DNA of 64,000 nt from an uncultured Pelagibacteraceae bacterium (GCA_902635845.1 CACPPK010000001.1:1-64000); one strand, 5' to 3'; counted from the stretch's first letter, positions 36,953 to 47,056 are shown. Made by a program: numbers and translations. The notes: generated from the sequence alone by a model not told the origin.

Positions 36953-38145
36953 TAACCTTTTACGCTACCTGCTGTTAAACCACTTACTAAATATTTTTCA
37001 AAATAAACAAATATAAATAATACAGGCAATGTTACTACAACTGATCCTGCCATTAAATATTGTCTCGGAGTTTCGGCATCACCACTTAGATATTGAATTG
37101 CCCTTGATAATGTAAATGAATTTGGATTATCCAAAAACATTAAAGAAAACAAAAACTCATTCCAAGCAATCATAAAAACGTACAAAGCAACAGATGAAAT
37201 TGCAGGAATGCTTAAAGGGATTATAATTTTTGTTATAATTCCAAACCAACTTAATTTGTCTAAAATTGCAGCTTCTTCTAATTCTTTTGGTATGCTTTTG
37301 AAATATCCTTGTAACATATAAATTGCTACTGGAAGTGTTGTTGCCGTATAAACAATTAATAAACCCTCTATTGAATTACGTAAACCTAATTGACTAAATA
37401 TTGTATACAACGGAATAACAAGAACGATTGCAGGAAACATGTATATTATAAGTATAGATGTAGATAAAAATGTTTTTCCAAAAAAATTTAATCTTGCAAC
37501 TGCATATGCTGCAGGTATTGCAAAAATAAGAGTGATAACAACAGTGCCAACAGAAACAATAGTGCTGGTAACAATATATTTTCCAAATTTATAAGATTTA
37601 AAAATTACAAAATAAGATTTAAATAAATCTTTTATATCTTGACCAAAGTTTATACTAAAATCTAAAGGATTCACTAACAAAGCTATTTGTGTTTTGAAAC
37701 TTGTTACTAACATCATGTAAAATGGAAAAAGTATTACAAAAGAGAAAAATAAAATTCCAAATAAAGTTAAGAAGTCGAATAAAATTACTTGTGTAGAGTG
37801 CTCCTCTTTTAAACCTATAAAAGTATATTTGCTAATTTTATTGACGAAAAAATATAATATTAAAAATACGCCCACATTATACCAAATTGGTAATTTTTGT
37901 ATCAAATAACCATCACAGAAAACGAATATGGATGAAAAAATGATTGATTTATAAATTGATTTAATTCTATCACCTATTCCTAAGTGAGCTAATGATATTA
38001 AAAAACCAAATATAAAAATTATTTCTATATTAAAACTATTAATACTTAAACCTTGCAATGTTGCTAATATCTTCCAAATCGAAATTAAAAAAATTAGAAA
38101 AAAAGTAGATATCAATGAAAATAGTATCGTATTTTTAGTTCTCAT
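36952..38145 (-). CDS. Carbohydrate ABC transporter permease (MalG-like) with extended N-terminus
   Basis: EEAAILDKLSWFGIITKIIIPLSIPAISSVALYVFMIAWNEFLFSL. Confidence 0.9.
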   Translation of the reverse strand: MRTKNTILFSLISTFFLIFLISIWKILATLQGLSINSFNIEIIFIFGFLISLAHLGIGDRIKSIYKSIIFSSIFVFCDGYLIQKLPIWYNVGVFLILYFFVNKISKYTFIGLKEEHSTQVILFDFLTLFGILFFSFVILFPFYMMLVTSFKTQIALLVNPLDFSINFGQDIKDLFKSYFVIFKSYKFGKYIVTSTIVSVGTVVITLIFAIPAAYAVARLNFFGKTFLSTSILIIYMFPAIVLVIPLYTIFSQLGLRNSIEGLLIVYTATTLPVAIYMLQGYFKSIPKELEEAAILDKLSWFGIITKIIIPLSIPAISSVALYVFMIAWNEFLFSLMFLDNPNSFTLSRAIQYLSGDAETPRQYLMAGSVVVTLPVLFIFVYFEKYLVSGLTAGSVKG

Positions 38146-39394
38146 CTACTCTCTTTCCCAAAAGTTTAAAATAAAAAAACATAAACATTAAAAGCAATAC
38201 AACAATTACTATTGAAACAGCTGAGCCCATTCCAATATCTGATATTGCAAAACCTTGTTGATAAACATTTATTGGTAGAGTTCTTGTTCCTGATGCACCT
38301 CCAGTTAATAAAAATACGTCCTCAAATTTATTAAAATTCCATATAAACCTGATCATAAATAAAATTGAAATTACTGCCGTAATTTGAGGGAGTGTAATAT
38401 TAAAAAATTTTTGAAAGGGACTGGCCCCATCAACATCAGCTGCCTCATATAATTCTTTTGGAATAGCTTGAAGTCTCGCAAGTATAAATAAAAAGGCTAA
38501 AGGAAAATACCTCCAAATTTCAAACATTATAACTGTTGTAAGTGCTAACCTTAATTTAAAATCAAAGCCCAAAATGCTAATTTCAATATATTTTTGTCCA
38601 AGAAGGTTTATTGGGGTTTCAATAATTTGATAATTTAATAATAAACTATTTAAGGTACCGCTGTTTGGGTCTAGTAGAAGTTCCCAAGTATAAGCTAATG
38701 CAACAACTGGAGCAACATAAGGGAAAAGTAGAACGCTCCTCATGAATGTTCGTCCATAAAATTTTTGATTTACCATTTGAGCAGTTAAAATACCAAATAC
38801 TATTGAGCCAACAGTTCCAAAAAATGTGTAATAAAAAGTTGTAAGTAATAAGTCTACAAATTCATTTTCAAATAGAACCTTTTTAAAGTTTTTGAGAGTA
38901 AAGTTAGTATTAAGTAATATGTTGTCAGATTTTCCCTCTAATTTTGGTTTAATTGATTTAAGATTTTTTTTGTCTATTTTTGATCCATCATTTGTTGCAA
39001 ATATTACTTGGAAATTTTCCCTATATTTAGCTGGCCAATTTCCAAATTCACATTTTAGGTTTTGCCTTTTATAAGAGCATCTTGGATCTAAATTTTCTAT
39101 TTCAAAAGTTTTAGGAAAATTATCTTGAAATGAAACATCTCTTATCTCTTGAATTAATGAACTGTTTCTTAACTTATATAATATTTTTATTTTAGAGGGC
39201 TCATCAGAAATAGATTTTACAATTTTTTTTGCTCTTGGTTCTGGAATTCGAATATCTTTTAATTCAACTTCTTTAAAACTAATCCAAATATTTGCAAAAA
39301 TTGGAAATAAAATTATTGAAAAAACTAAAAGGACTGCAGGTAAAGTTAGAATATATGCAGTTTTTTTTTCTGTATTTGCTAAAGTATCATTCAT
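38135..39394 (-). CDS. Carbohydrate ABC transporter permease (MalF-like)
   Basis: YEAADVDGASPFQKFFNITLPQITAVISILFMIRFIWNFNKFEDVFLLTGG. Confidence 0.9.
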   Translation of the reverse strand: MNDTLANTEKKTAYILTLPAVLLVFSIILFPIFANIWISFKEVELKDIRIPEPRAKKIVKSISDEPSKIKILYKLRNSSLIQEIRDVSFQDNFPKTFEIENLDPRCSYKRQNLKCEFGNWPAKYRENFQVIFATNDGSKIDKKNLKSIKPKLEGKSDNILLNTNFTLKNFKKVLFENEFVDLLLTTFYYTFFGTVGSIVFGILTAQMVNQKFYGRTFMRSVLLFPYVAPVVALAYTWELLLDPNSGTLNSLLLNYQIIETPINLLGQKYIEISILGFDFKLRLALTTVIMFEIWRYFPLAFLFILARLQAIPKELYEAADVDGASPFQKFFNITLPQITAVISILFMIRFIWNFNKFEDVFLLTGGASGTRTLPINVYQQGFAISDIGMGSAVSIVIVVLLLMFMFFYFKLLGKRVDEN

Positions 39395-39395
39395 A

Positions 39396-39429
39396 AAAAA
39401 AGCGGATAATTTATATTATCCGCTTTTTT
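39396..39429 (-). terminator. Intercistronic terminator between sugar SBP and MalF-like permease
   Basis: AAAAAAGCGGATAAT-TTAT-ATTATCCGCTTTTTT, perfect 15-bp stem with A/T flanks. Confidence 0.85.
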
Positions 39430-39441
39430 AAAATATTTAAA

Positions 39442-40773
39442 TTATTTGAATTTAGCTAATGATTTGTTAATCATATCAACAGCTTCATCGACATCAATTT
39501 GATCATCGATATAAAGTCTAGTAATTCTATTTATAAATTGAGAATTTATGACTTTTGATGCTCTTGATAGTTCACCTTCTTTAACACCCCATCTATTTGC
39601 AGTATCTAAACCAGCTACAATGTTATTAATAACATCTGGGTCATATAGATCTGACAAAGGAGCTTTTCTATCAACTCCAACAGGTAGTTTACTCCAAGCT
39701 TTTGTGAAAGCTTCAGGGTCGCTTGAATTTCCTCTTCTTACAGGAAATTTACCTTCCGGAGCTATCGATAATGTACTTGTGTAACCTTCATCCATTGAAT
39801 ACATGATAAATTGTTTAGCTTCATCTGTATCAGCGTCAGCTGTTATACCAAAATATCTAACATCTGCCCATGCAGCGCCTTTTTTATTACTAGGTCCACT
39901 AAAATTAGTTATAAAACCAGTTTTAGAAGCTAGTTCAGGTGATGTTGGATCACTGTTAATTGTTGGTGGAGCCGAGTCTCTTAAACCAGCAAGCTCATCC
40001 ATAATGAACGGAGACCAAATAATCATTGGAGTTTTACCTGCAAAGTAAAGTGCTCTAGATTGTTTCCAGTACAATTCTCCTGGAGGACTTGCTTTTGCAA
40101 TTACTTTATAAAACTCTAGTGCTTCTTTTAGTTTCTTGCCTTGTTTTTTAATACCACCTTTTTTAACAATATTAACTCCATTTGCCAAAAGGACGTGTTC
40201 TAAAACCTGACTCATGAAATTTTCGTCAGTTTTAGTTGCAGCTACAAAACCAAACATACCATTTTGTTTTGATAATTTCTCAACAGCAGCTACGATATTT
40301 GCATAGCTTGTTGGTGGTGCTAAATCAGCATTTTCAAAAAGATCTTTTCTATAAACAACCATTTGTGTCCATCCATCAACTGGAACGGCTGCAATCTTTG
40401 AACCCTTTTTCGCCATGTTAAGTGCACCTGGCGCAAATGTATCTTTACCTAACTCTTTTACAACAGCATTGTTAGCATCTACATCTAATATTCCTGCTTC
40501 AGCCCATGGCAATACATATTGTAAGGTATGGTAGATCACATCTGGTAAGTCACCTGCTGCTGCTGCAGCTGTAGCTCTTGTTCCCAAATCTTTTTCTTCT
40601 ACTGGGATCACATCAACTTTAATACCTGTTTTAGCTTCAAAAGCTTTAGCCATTTCTTCCTGTTTTGCCATTCTGGCTGGCTGAACTTCAGTAGTCCAAA
40701 ACTTTATGTCTGCGTAAACAACATTCGAAATAAAAAACGAAATTACGCAAAACAATTTTATTATATTTTTCAT
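39442..40773 (-). CDS. Carbohydrate ABC transporter substrate-binding protein (SBP family 1)
   Basis: Signal peptide; AFEAKTGIKVDVIPVEEKDLGTRATAAAAAGDLPDVIYH. Confidence 0.9.
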   Translation of the reverse strand: MKNIIKLFCVISFFISNVVYADIKFWTTEVQPARMAKQEEMAKAFEAKTGIKVDVIPVEEKDLGTRATAAAAAGDLPDVIYHTLQYVLPWAEAGILDVDANNAVVKELGKDTFAPGALNMAKKGSKIAAVPVDGWTQMVVYRKDLFENADLAPPTSYANIVAAVEKLSKQNGMFGFVAATKTDENFMSQVLEHVLLANGVNIVKKGGIKKQGKKLKEALEFYKVIAKASPPGELYWKQSRALYFAGKTPMIIWSPFIMDELAGLRDSAPPTINSDPTSPELASKTGFITNFSGPSNKKGAAWADVRYFGITADADTDEAKQFIMYSMDEGYTSTLSIAPEGKFPVRRGNSSDPEAFTKAWSKLPVGVDRKAPLSDLYDPDVINNIVAGLDTANRWGVKEGELSRASKVINSQFINRITRLYIDDQIDVDEAVDMINKSLAKFK

Positions 40774-40834
40774 TTCCCCTCCTATATATATTGAAACTAT
40801 ATTAAAATGATTCTATTTAGCAAAGATACGACTG

Positions 40835-40853
40835 TCACATATCAGGTATGTGA
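40835..40853. promoter_or_regulatory. 19-bp palindrome upstream of sugar SBP, candidate operator
   Basis: TCACATA-TCAGG-TATGTGA, perfect 7-bp arms. Confidence 0.35.
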
Positions 40854-40915
40854 TTGATTCATGCTTATTATCGAAAAATTGGGAAAAAATTGAAATTAGT
40901 CAATTATAAGTTGTG

Positions 40916-41971
40916 TTATAATTTGATCCTATTTCCATTTTCATCAAAAATAAAAATATCATTTAAATCAAAACCTAGAGAATTTCCTATTTCGACATTG
41001 CTAGGAATTTTTGCACTTATTTGATGTTCATCTTTTTTTATATACACAATTTTTTCATTTCCAAGATTTTCTATTAATTCTATTTCGGGACTAAAACTAA
41101 ATTGAGTATTTTGATTTGCTTTTAAATACTCAGGCCTAATACCTACAAAATGTTTAGTTTTATTTAATTTTAATTTATCAAACTGGATATCATTACCTAA
41201 TAATTTAATTGTATTTTCTGAAACAATATTTTCCTCTTTCACATCTAAAATATTCATTTTTGGTGTACCAATAAATTGAGCAACAAAAATATTTGCAGGA
41301 TCATTATAAATTTCCTCTGGTGTACCAACCTGTTCAATATTTCCTTGATTTAAAATAACTATTCTGTCTGCTAGTGTCATAGCTTCCACTTGATCATGAG
41401 TTACATAAATCATGTTGGTTTTTATTTGATTGTGTAATTTAGATATTTCGACCCTCATTTCTGCTCTCAGTGCTGCGTCTAGGTTAGATAGAGGTTCGTC
41501 AAACAAAAATATTTTTGGATTTCTTGTAATAGCTCTTCCAATAGCAACACGTTGTCTTTGACCTCCAGATAATTGTTTTGGTTTTCTCTCTAACAGTTCC
41601 TCAATTTTTAGGATTTTTGCAGCTTGCATAACTTTTGTATTGATTTCTTCTTTAGGTCTTTTTTCAATTTTTAAACCAAAAGACATATTTTCATAAACAT
41701 TCATATGAGGATAAAGAGCATAAGATTGAAAAACCATCGCAGTTTGACGTTTTGACGGATGAAGTTCATTTATTTTTTGATCATTAATAAATATTTCACC
41801 TTCATCTATTTTTTCTAATCCTGCAATCATTCTTAGAAGAGTTGATTTTCCACAACCTGATGGTCCTACCAAAACAAGAAATTCATCTTCTTTACCTAGA
41901 AGATTAAAATTTTTAATTATCTTATTGGCACCAAATGATTTATGAACACTAGAAAATTTTATGTTTGCCAT
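40916..41971 (-). CDS. Carbohydrate ABC transporter ATP-binding protein (MalK/UgpC family)
   Basis: GPSGCGKSTLLRMIAGLE; LSGGQRQRVAIGRAI; GIRPEYL. Confidence 0.92.
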   Translation of the reverse strand: MANIKFSSVHKSFGANKIIKNFNLLGKEDEFLVLVGPSGCGKSTLLRMIAGLEKIDEGEIFINDQKINELHPSKRQTAMVFQSYALYPHMNVYENMSFGLKIEKRPKEEINTKVMQAAKILKIEELLERKPKQLSGGQRQRVAIGRAITRNPKIFLFDEPLSNLDAALRAEMRVEISKLHNQIKTNMIYVTHDQVEAMTLADRIVILNQGNIEQVGTPEEIYNDPANIFVAQFIGTPKMNILDVKEENIVSENTIKLLGNDIQFDKLKLNKTKHFVGIRPEYLKANQNTQFSFSPEIELIENLGNEKIVYIKKDEHQISAKIPSNVEIGNSLGFDLNDIFIFDENGNRIKL

Positions 41972-41996
41972 TTAATCCTTTATCTTTTTAAGAATA

Positions 41997-42749
41997 TTAA
42001 TCTAAAAAATTTTTTATTAAAATATTAAAATTGTCCGGTTGTTCTAAATGAACATTATGACAACATCCTTTAAAAATTTCTAAACGGCTATTTTTAATAT
42101 TTTTATTTAAAGTATCAACTTGATCAAAATTATAGGAAATATCTTTATCTCCCCAAATAATTAATGTTTCATTTTTGATATTTTTTAAATTATCAATTCC
42201 TCTCCAATTTTTCATAGCAAGCAAAGCATTGTCAGCTGTTTCTAACGAAACATTGGTTACTGCATTTTCACATAAAAAATAATTCTTATCTTTATCACCT
42301 TTTACAAACCATTTTGGAGGAACTCTTGAAAACGAAATTTTTATTCCATCTTTTTTAAGTTTTTCTCTTGTTTCATCCATCGTTTCAAATCTACCGGGAA
42401 TATCTCCTATTGATCCTGTAGCAAAACAAATTAATTTATTTACTCTCTTACCAACAATTTTAGTAATTTCTTGAACAATCATTCCTCCCATGGAGTGACC
42501 AATTAAATTAAATTTATCAATTTTTTTTTGATTAAGTATTTCTATTATTTTATTTGCCATATCATTAATAGACTTTAAAGATTTTGCTTTATAACTCTCA
42601 CCAAATCCAGGTAAAGCAGGTGCTATGACTCTGTAATATTTTGAGAAATAATTTTTTTGAAAACACCACATTTCGGATGAACCAAGATATCCATGAACAA
42701 ACACAAATGGAAAGCCTGTTCCTAAATCGTCTACATAAATATCACTCAT
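41997..42749 (-). CDS. Alpha/beta hydrolase
   Basis: FVFVHGYLGSSEMW; LIGHSMGGMIVQE. Confidence 0.88.
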   Translation of the reverse strand: MSDIYVDDLGTGFPFVFVHGYLGSSEMWCFQKNYFSKYYRVIAPALPGFGESYKAKSLKSINDMANKIIEILNQKKIDKFNLIGHSMGGMIVQEITKIVGKRVNKLICFATGSIGDIPGRFETMDETREKLKKDGIKISFSRVPPKWFVKGDKDKNYFLCENAVTNVSLETADNALLAMKNWRGIDNLKNIKNETLIIWGDKDISYNFDQVDTLNKNIKNSRLEIFKGCCHNVHLEQPDNFNILIKNFLD

Positions 42750-43351
42750 AATATTTCCTTTACAATATATAAAACCAAAATACTCATAAAAGTTATAATA
42801 AATATATTAATAACTCTCCAAACTTTTTTACTTTTAGCATATTTGGATAAATAGTTTGATAAGTAACCTAAAGCAAAAAAAAATAAAAATGAAGCAATAG
42901 CTGCACCTATACCAAAAGCTATTTTTTGATTTAATAAATAATTCTTAGAAAAATTGCCAAGAAAAAAAACTGTATCTGAGTAAACATGTGGATTTAGGTA
43001 AGTAAATCCAAGAGTTTTTATAAATATATTTGTTTTTGAAATGTTTGTTAGTTCGTCATGAAAATGTATTTCTGAAAAATTTATTTTTAATTTTGTATAA
43101 ATAAAGTGCAATAAAAACAAAATAAGAAGTATATTTAAAATTAATTCTACTGTGTGATTAAAGAATTGATTGAAATAATGAAAAAGAAAAATACCTAGAA
43201 ATATTAAAATTAAATCAGATACTGAACATATTAAACAAACAAGAAAAATATGTTGTTTTTTTAAACCTTGCTCAATAACAAAAATATTTTGAGCACCAAT
43301 AGCTAAAATTAAACTTAATCCTGTGAAGAATCCTAATAAAACATATTCCAT
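42746..43351 (-). CDS. LysE/ArgO family amino-acid exporter
   Basis: GFFTGLSLILAIGAQNIFVIEQGLKKQHIF; TYLNPHVYSDTVFFLG. Confidence 0.88.
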   Translation of the reverse strand: MEYVLLGFFTGLSLILAIGAQNIFVIEQGLKKQHIFLVCLICSVSDLILIFLGIFLFHYFNQFFNHTVELILNILLILFLLHFIYTKLKINFSEIHFHDELTNISKTNIFIKTLGFTYLNPHVYSDTVFFLGNFSKNYLLNQKIAFGIGAAIASFLFFFALGYLSNYLSKYAKSKKVWRVINIFIITFMSILVLYIVKEIL

Positions 43352-43360
43352 TAGGACTAA

Positions 43361-44872
43361 TTAAACTCTTTTCTTACCCTGAACAACTCTATCAAGAATA
43401 AGAGCTACAAATAATATAGCTACACCTGCTAAGATACCTTGTCCTACATTAGCATACTGAAGTGCTTCTAGAACATCTTGTCCAAGACCCTTTGCACCAA
43501 TTAGAGATGCAACTACTACCATTGCTAAACTTAACATTACTGTTTGATTCACGCCTGCTAAGATAGATGGGGTTGCTAATGGTAAATCTACTTTTCTAAG
43601 CAAATACCATTTTGATGCTCCGTAAGCAATTGCAGCTTCTCTAATTGTTTCAGGTACGCCTCTTAACCCTAAAACTGTTAATCTAACTACAGGAGTTCCT
43701 CCAAAAATCATTGTAATAATTACTGCAGCAACCTTTCCAGTTCCAAAAAATGCAATAACAGGAATCATAAATACAAAGGCTGGCATTGTTTGCATAAAAT
43801 CCATTATTGGTCTTATCATTGAATAAAATCTTTGCCGCCTTGCACAGAAAATTCCAAGTGGAATTCCAATAACTATACTCAATACAGCAGCTGTTCCTAA
43901 AAGAGCTAAGGTAGTCATAGCTTTTACCCAAAAACCTAAAAATCCCATGTAACATAAAAATCCTGCTGAATAAATTGCAGCTCTTGGACCTGCTGCTAAA
44001 CCAGTTAAAGTTACTATGGTTGTTATGATTACTATCCATGGAGTTTTAACAAATAATAATTCTAAGAAATCCAATACTGATCTAATTCCAATTGTAATAG
44101 CTGTAAATAAAGCATCTCCTTTTAAAACTGCGTAATCAAAAATAGTTTCCACCCATTTAATTGAGGTAAGTCTTATGTCTGGATGAGTTGGAAAGTCATC
44201 CATTATAGTAATAACGCCTGGAAAACTATAATGCACAACTGAGAAAAACATAATTACTGCAGCAAAAATTGTGCTGGAGATAAAGTTCTTAGTTTGCATT
44301 CCTGGTCTTATTGTTTTGTCAGATAACCATTCAGAATATCTTTTTTCTAATACAGAATTAGCTAATATTCCTTGAACAATTTTAATTGAAATTAATAAAG
44401 CAAAACCAAAAATAGTTATCCAAATTGCAGATGCTTCAATTCTTGCAACTTCATCAATATATCCCTGCATTGCATCCTCTAAGGATTTAATATTACGTTT
44501 ATAAACATCAACTTTATCTGGATTATTAGTAATAGCTGCTTCTAACTGTTTATTTCTAAATGCTATTGTAGATTCAACTTGTTTTATTTTTTCAACAGCA
44601 TCTTTAGTAATATTCCCAAATAAACCTCTAATTATTTGAACAACTGAAAATGTTTCGATAATTAAAAAAGCTAATGCCCAATTCCATATATTTCTCATAC
44701 CAAACCAAATAGGACCTAAGATTCCTGCATATAAATTAAATGAAAATGAGAATGTGGGTTTACTTCCGATTTTTTGGAACTCTTTAATATAATATTCTGG
44801 ATTTGACTTTACAAAATCAGTAATTAGCTCAGATCTACTAGGATTATTTATTTGTTTATTCTCCATCTCCAC
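43361..44872 (-). CDS. Glycine betaine/proline ABC transporter permease (ProW-like)
   Basis: PIMDFMQTMPAFVFMIPVIAFFGTGKVAAVI; REAAIAYGASKWYLLRKVDLPLATPSI. Confidence 0.92.
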   Translation of the reverse strand: MEMENKQINNPSRSELITDFVKSNPEYYIKEFQKIGSKPTFSFSFNLYAGILGPIWFGMRNIWNWALAFLIIETFSVVQIIRGLFGNITKDAVEKIKQVESTIAFRNKQLEAAITNNPDKVDVYKRNIKSLEDAMQGYIDEVARIEASAIWITIFGFALLISIKIVQGILANSVLEKRYSEWLSDKTIRPGMQTKNFISSTIFAAVIMFFSVVHYSFPGVITIMDDFPTHPDIRLTSIKWVETIFDYAVLKGDALFTAITIGIRSVLDFLELLFVKTPWIVIITTIVTLTGLAAGPRAAIYSAGFLCYMGFLGFWVKAMTTLALLGTAAVLSIVIGIPLGIFCARRQRFYSMIRPIMDFMQTMPAFVFMIPVIAFFGTGKVAAVIITMIFGGTPVVRLTVLGLRGVPETIREAAIAYGASKWYLLRKVDLPLATPSILAGVNQTVMLSLAMVVVASLIGAKGLGQDVLEALQYANVGQGILAGVAILFVALILDRVVQGKKRV

Positions 44873-45917
44873 CCTCTATTACAGCTTTTAAAAGATCTGA
44901 TTGTGTAATCACTCCAACATTTTTTTGCTCATTATTTTTAACAACTAATGGCTTATCCTTTGATTTTGAAACTTCGATTAATTTACTAAGCAATTCATGC
45001 TCATATACACTTTGTAAATTTTCTTCCAACTTACCATTTGAATTTTCATAACTTTCAATTGTCTGCATGATTGTTTTTGCCTGAACAACTTTGAGTCTAG
45101 AAATTCCTTTAACAAAGTCTGCAACATATTCGTCGGCTGGATTAACAACAATTTGTTCTGGACTTCCAATTTGAATAACTTTTCCATCTCTCATGATTGC
45201 AATTCTATGTCCTACTCTTACCGCCTCATCTAAATCATGGGTTATAAAAACTGTCGTCTTTTTCATCTGTTTTGAAAGTTTGATAAATTCTGATTGAAGT
45301 TGTCTTCTAATAAGTGGGTCTAATGCACTAAAAGGCTCATCCATTAAAAGAAATTCTGGATCAGCAGCTAATGCCCTTGCAAGTCCTACCCTTTGCTGCA
45401 TTCCTCCAGATAATTCATGAGCAAATTTATTACCCCAACCTTGTAATTCAACTATTTCTAAAATTTTATTAGCTGCATCTAAACGATCATTTTTACTTAC
45501 GCCTCTTATTTCAAGAGGCATTGCAATATTATCTACTACTGATCTATGAGGCATAAGCGCAAAGTTTTGAAAAACCATGCCTATCTTTTTATTTCTTAGT
45601 TCTTGTAAATGGTCACGATCAAGCTGCATTACATCTTGACCGTTTATCAAAATCTTTCCCGATGTAGGTTCTAAAAGTCTATTTATATGCCTGACTAGTG
45701 TGGATTTTCCACTACCAGATAAACCCATCACACAAAATATTTCTCCTTGATTAACATCAAATGAAACATCTGATACACCAATAACTGAGTTATATTCTTC
45801 TAAAGCTTCAGTTTTTGAAATTCCTTTATTTTGGATTGCATCCAATGCTTCGGTAGAAGTATTGCCAAATACTTTCCAAACATTTTCAATTTTTATAGCT
45901 GAACTCGATGAATCCAT
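44856..45917 (-). CDS. Glycine betaine/proline ABC transporter ATP-binding protein (ProV-like, CBS-type C-terminus)
   Basis: GLSGSGKSTLVRHINRLLEPTSG; LSGGMQQRVGLARALA; C-terminal VGVITQSDLLKAV. Confidence 0.92.
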   Translation of the reverse strand: MDSSSSAIKIENVWKVFGNTSTEALDAIQNKGISKTEALEEYNSVIGVSDVSFDVNQGEIFCVMGLSGSGKSTLVRHINRLLEPTSGKILINGQDVMQLDRDHLQELRNKKIGMVFQNFALMPHRSVVDNIAMPLEIRGVSKNDRLDAANKILEIVELQGWGNKFAHELSGGMQQRVGLARALAADPEFLLMDEPFSALDPLIRRQLQSEFIKLSKQMKKTTVFITHDLDEAVRVGHRIAIMRDGKVIQIGSPEQIVVNPADEYVADFVKGISRLKVVQAKTIMQTIESYENSNGKLEENLQSVYEHELLSKLIEVSKSKDKPLVVKNNEQKNVGVITQSDLLKAVIEGGDGE

Positions 45918-45940
45918 TTTTATCTTACATTATAGGAAAA

Positions 45941-45971
45941 TATACTCGGCAATTTAAGATTGCCGAGTATA
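45941..45971 (-). terminator. Intercistronic stem-loop/terminator between ProX and ProV genes
   Basis: TATACTCGGCAAT-TTAAG-ATTGCCGAGTATA, perfect 13-bp stem; minus strand continues TTTTCC. Confidence 0.75.
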
Positions 45972-45985
45972 AATTTTGATTTAGA

Positions 45986-46948
45986 TTATAGTCCTAACCA
46001 ACCGTCTACAGTTGATTTATTTGCTTCCATCCAAGCTCTAGCAACAGCAGCTGGATCTTTTTTCTCAACTGAAACTGCATAAGCCATCGCAGAAACATCA
46101 TCAGCTGTTAATTGAAAATTCTTAAAGAATTCTACAATCGCTGGTGACTGACTCTCTAAAGAAGTAGCCCAACCGATTTGGATTTGCTTAAGAGCATCTT
46201 TTGATGCAACATAAGATTTCTTGTACCAGTCAGCATCTGCTTTAGGTTGAATCATTTTATATTTTGCAGGATCATATTTTGGTTCTGTTAACATCACTAC
46301 GTCAGCCATTCCCCAAATTGCATGAGGTTTGTAACAATAGAATGCATAACCTTCACCTTTTTTGATTGAATCTAATACTCTTGCATTTTTAACTGCTTCA
46401 GCAGCTCTAACTGCTTCAATACCAGCATCATATAAACCATAGTCTCTTAATTTAACTTGGTTTACATTTGCAGAAGCCCAACCATCAGCACCAATCCAAA
46501 ACTCACCTTTTCCGTTGCCATCGCTATCCATAGCTTTAACAACTTCAGGTCTTGCTAAGTCTTCAATTGCCGTAATGTTCATTTTTTTAGCAAACTGTTG
46601 TGAAACACAATAACCTTGGTTTCCTTCATAAGGTTTACTACTTAATTTTAAAGTTCCTTTTGGAACTAAATCATTTGTGTAAGCTTCTTGGTTTGGTAAC
46701 CAAATGTCAGGATGTACATCAATTTCACCTTTTCCTCTATCAATCGCTGCATAAATTGCAGTATTGTTTCCTGGAACAAGCTCAGCTTCTCCACCCATTT
46801 TGTCTGTAACAACTGCAGCTAATAAGTTTGCAATAGCTGTGGCACCTGTCCATCCTGGATCTCCAATTTTAACTTTTTCTGCTTGTGCAGAAAAGATTGA
46901 TAAAACTGAGATTAATCCAGCTACAAGTGTAGTTTTAATTATTCGCAT
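45986..46948 (-). CDS. Glycine betaine/proline ABC transporter substrate-binding protein (ProX-like)
   Basis: VKIGDPGWTGATAIANLLAAVVTDKMGGEAELVPGNNTAIYAAIDRGKGEIDVHPDIWLPN. Confidence 0.9.
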   Translation of the reverse strand: MRIIKTTLVAGLISVLSIFSAQAEKVKIGDPGWTGATAIANLLAAVVTDKMGGEAELVPGNNTAIYAAIDRGKGEIDVHPDIWLPNQEAYTNDLVPKGTLKLSSKPYEGNQGYCVSQQFAKKMNITAIEDLARPEVVKAMDSDGNGKGEFWIGADGWASANVNQVKLRDYGLYDAGIEAVRAAEAVKNARVLDSIKKGEGYAFYCYKPHAIWGMADVVMLTEPKYDPAKYKMIQPKADADWYKKSYVASKDALKQIQIGWATSLESQSPAIVEFFKNFQLTADDVSAMAYAVSVEKKDPAAVARAWMEANKSTVDGWLGL

Positions 46949-47056
46949 ATTATCTCCTTTTAAATTTAAAAATTAAGCTTAACGCGAATTGAGATAATGA
47001 GTCAAAGAAAATTGAGGTCTATATATTGTTGTATATATTAGAATTATTATAAAGAA

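Noticed and set aside
43683-44039. 118-aa minus-strand ORF inside the ProW gene
   Set aside because: Alternative frame of a well-supported CDS; biased Ser/Asn/Cys composition from an AT-rich frame; no RBS or motif.
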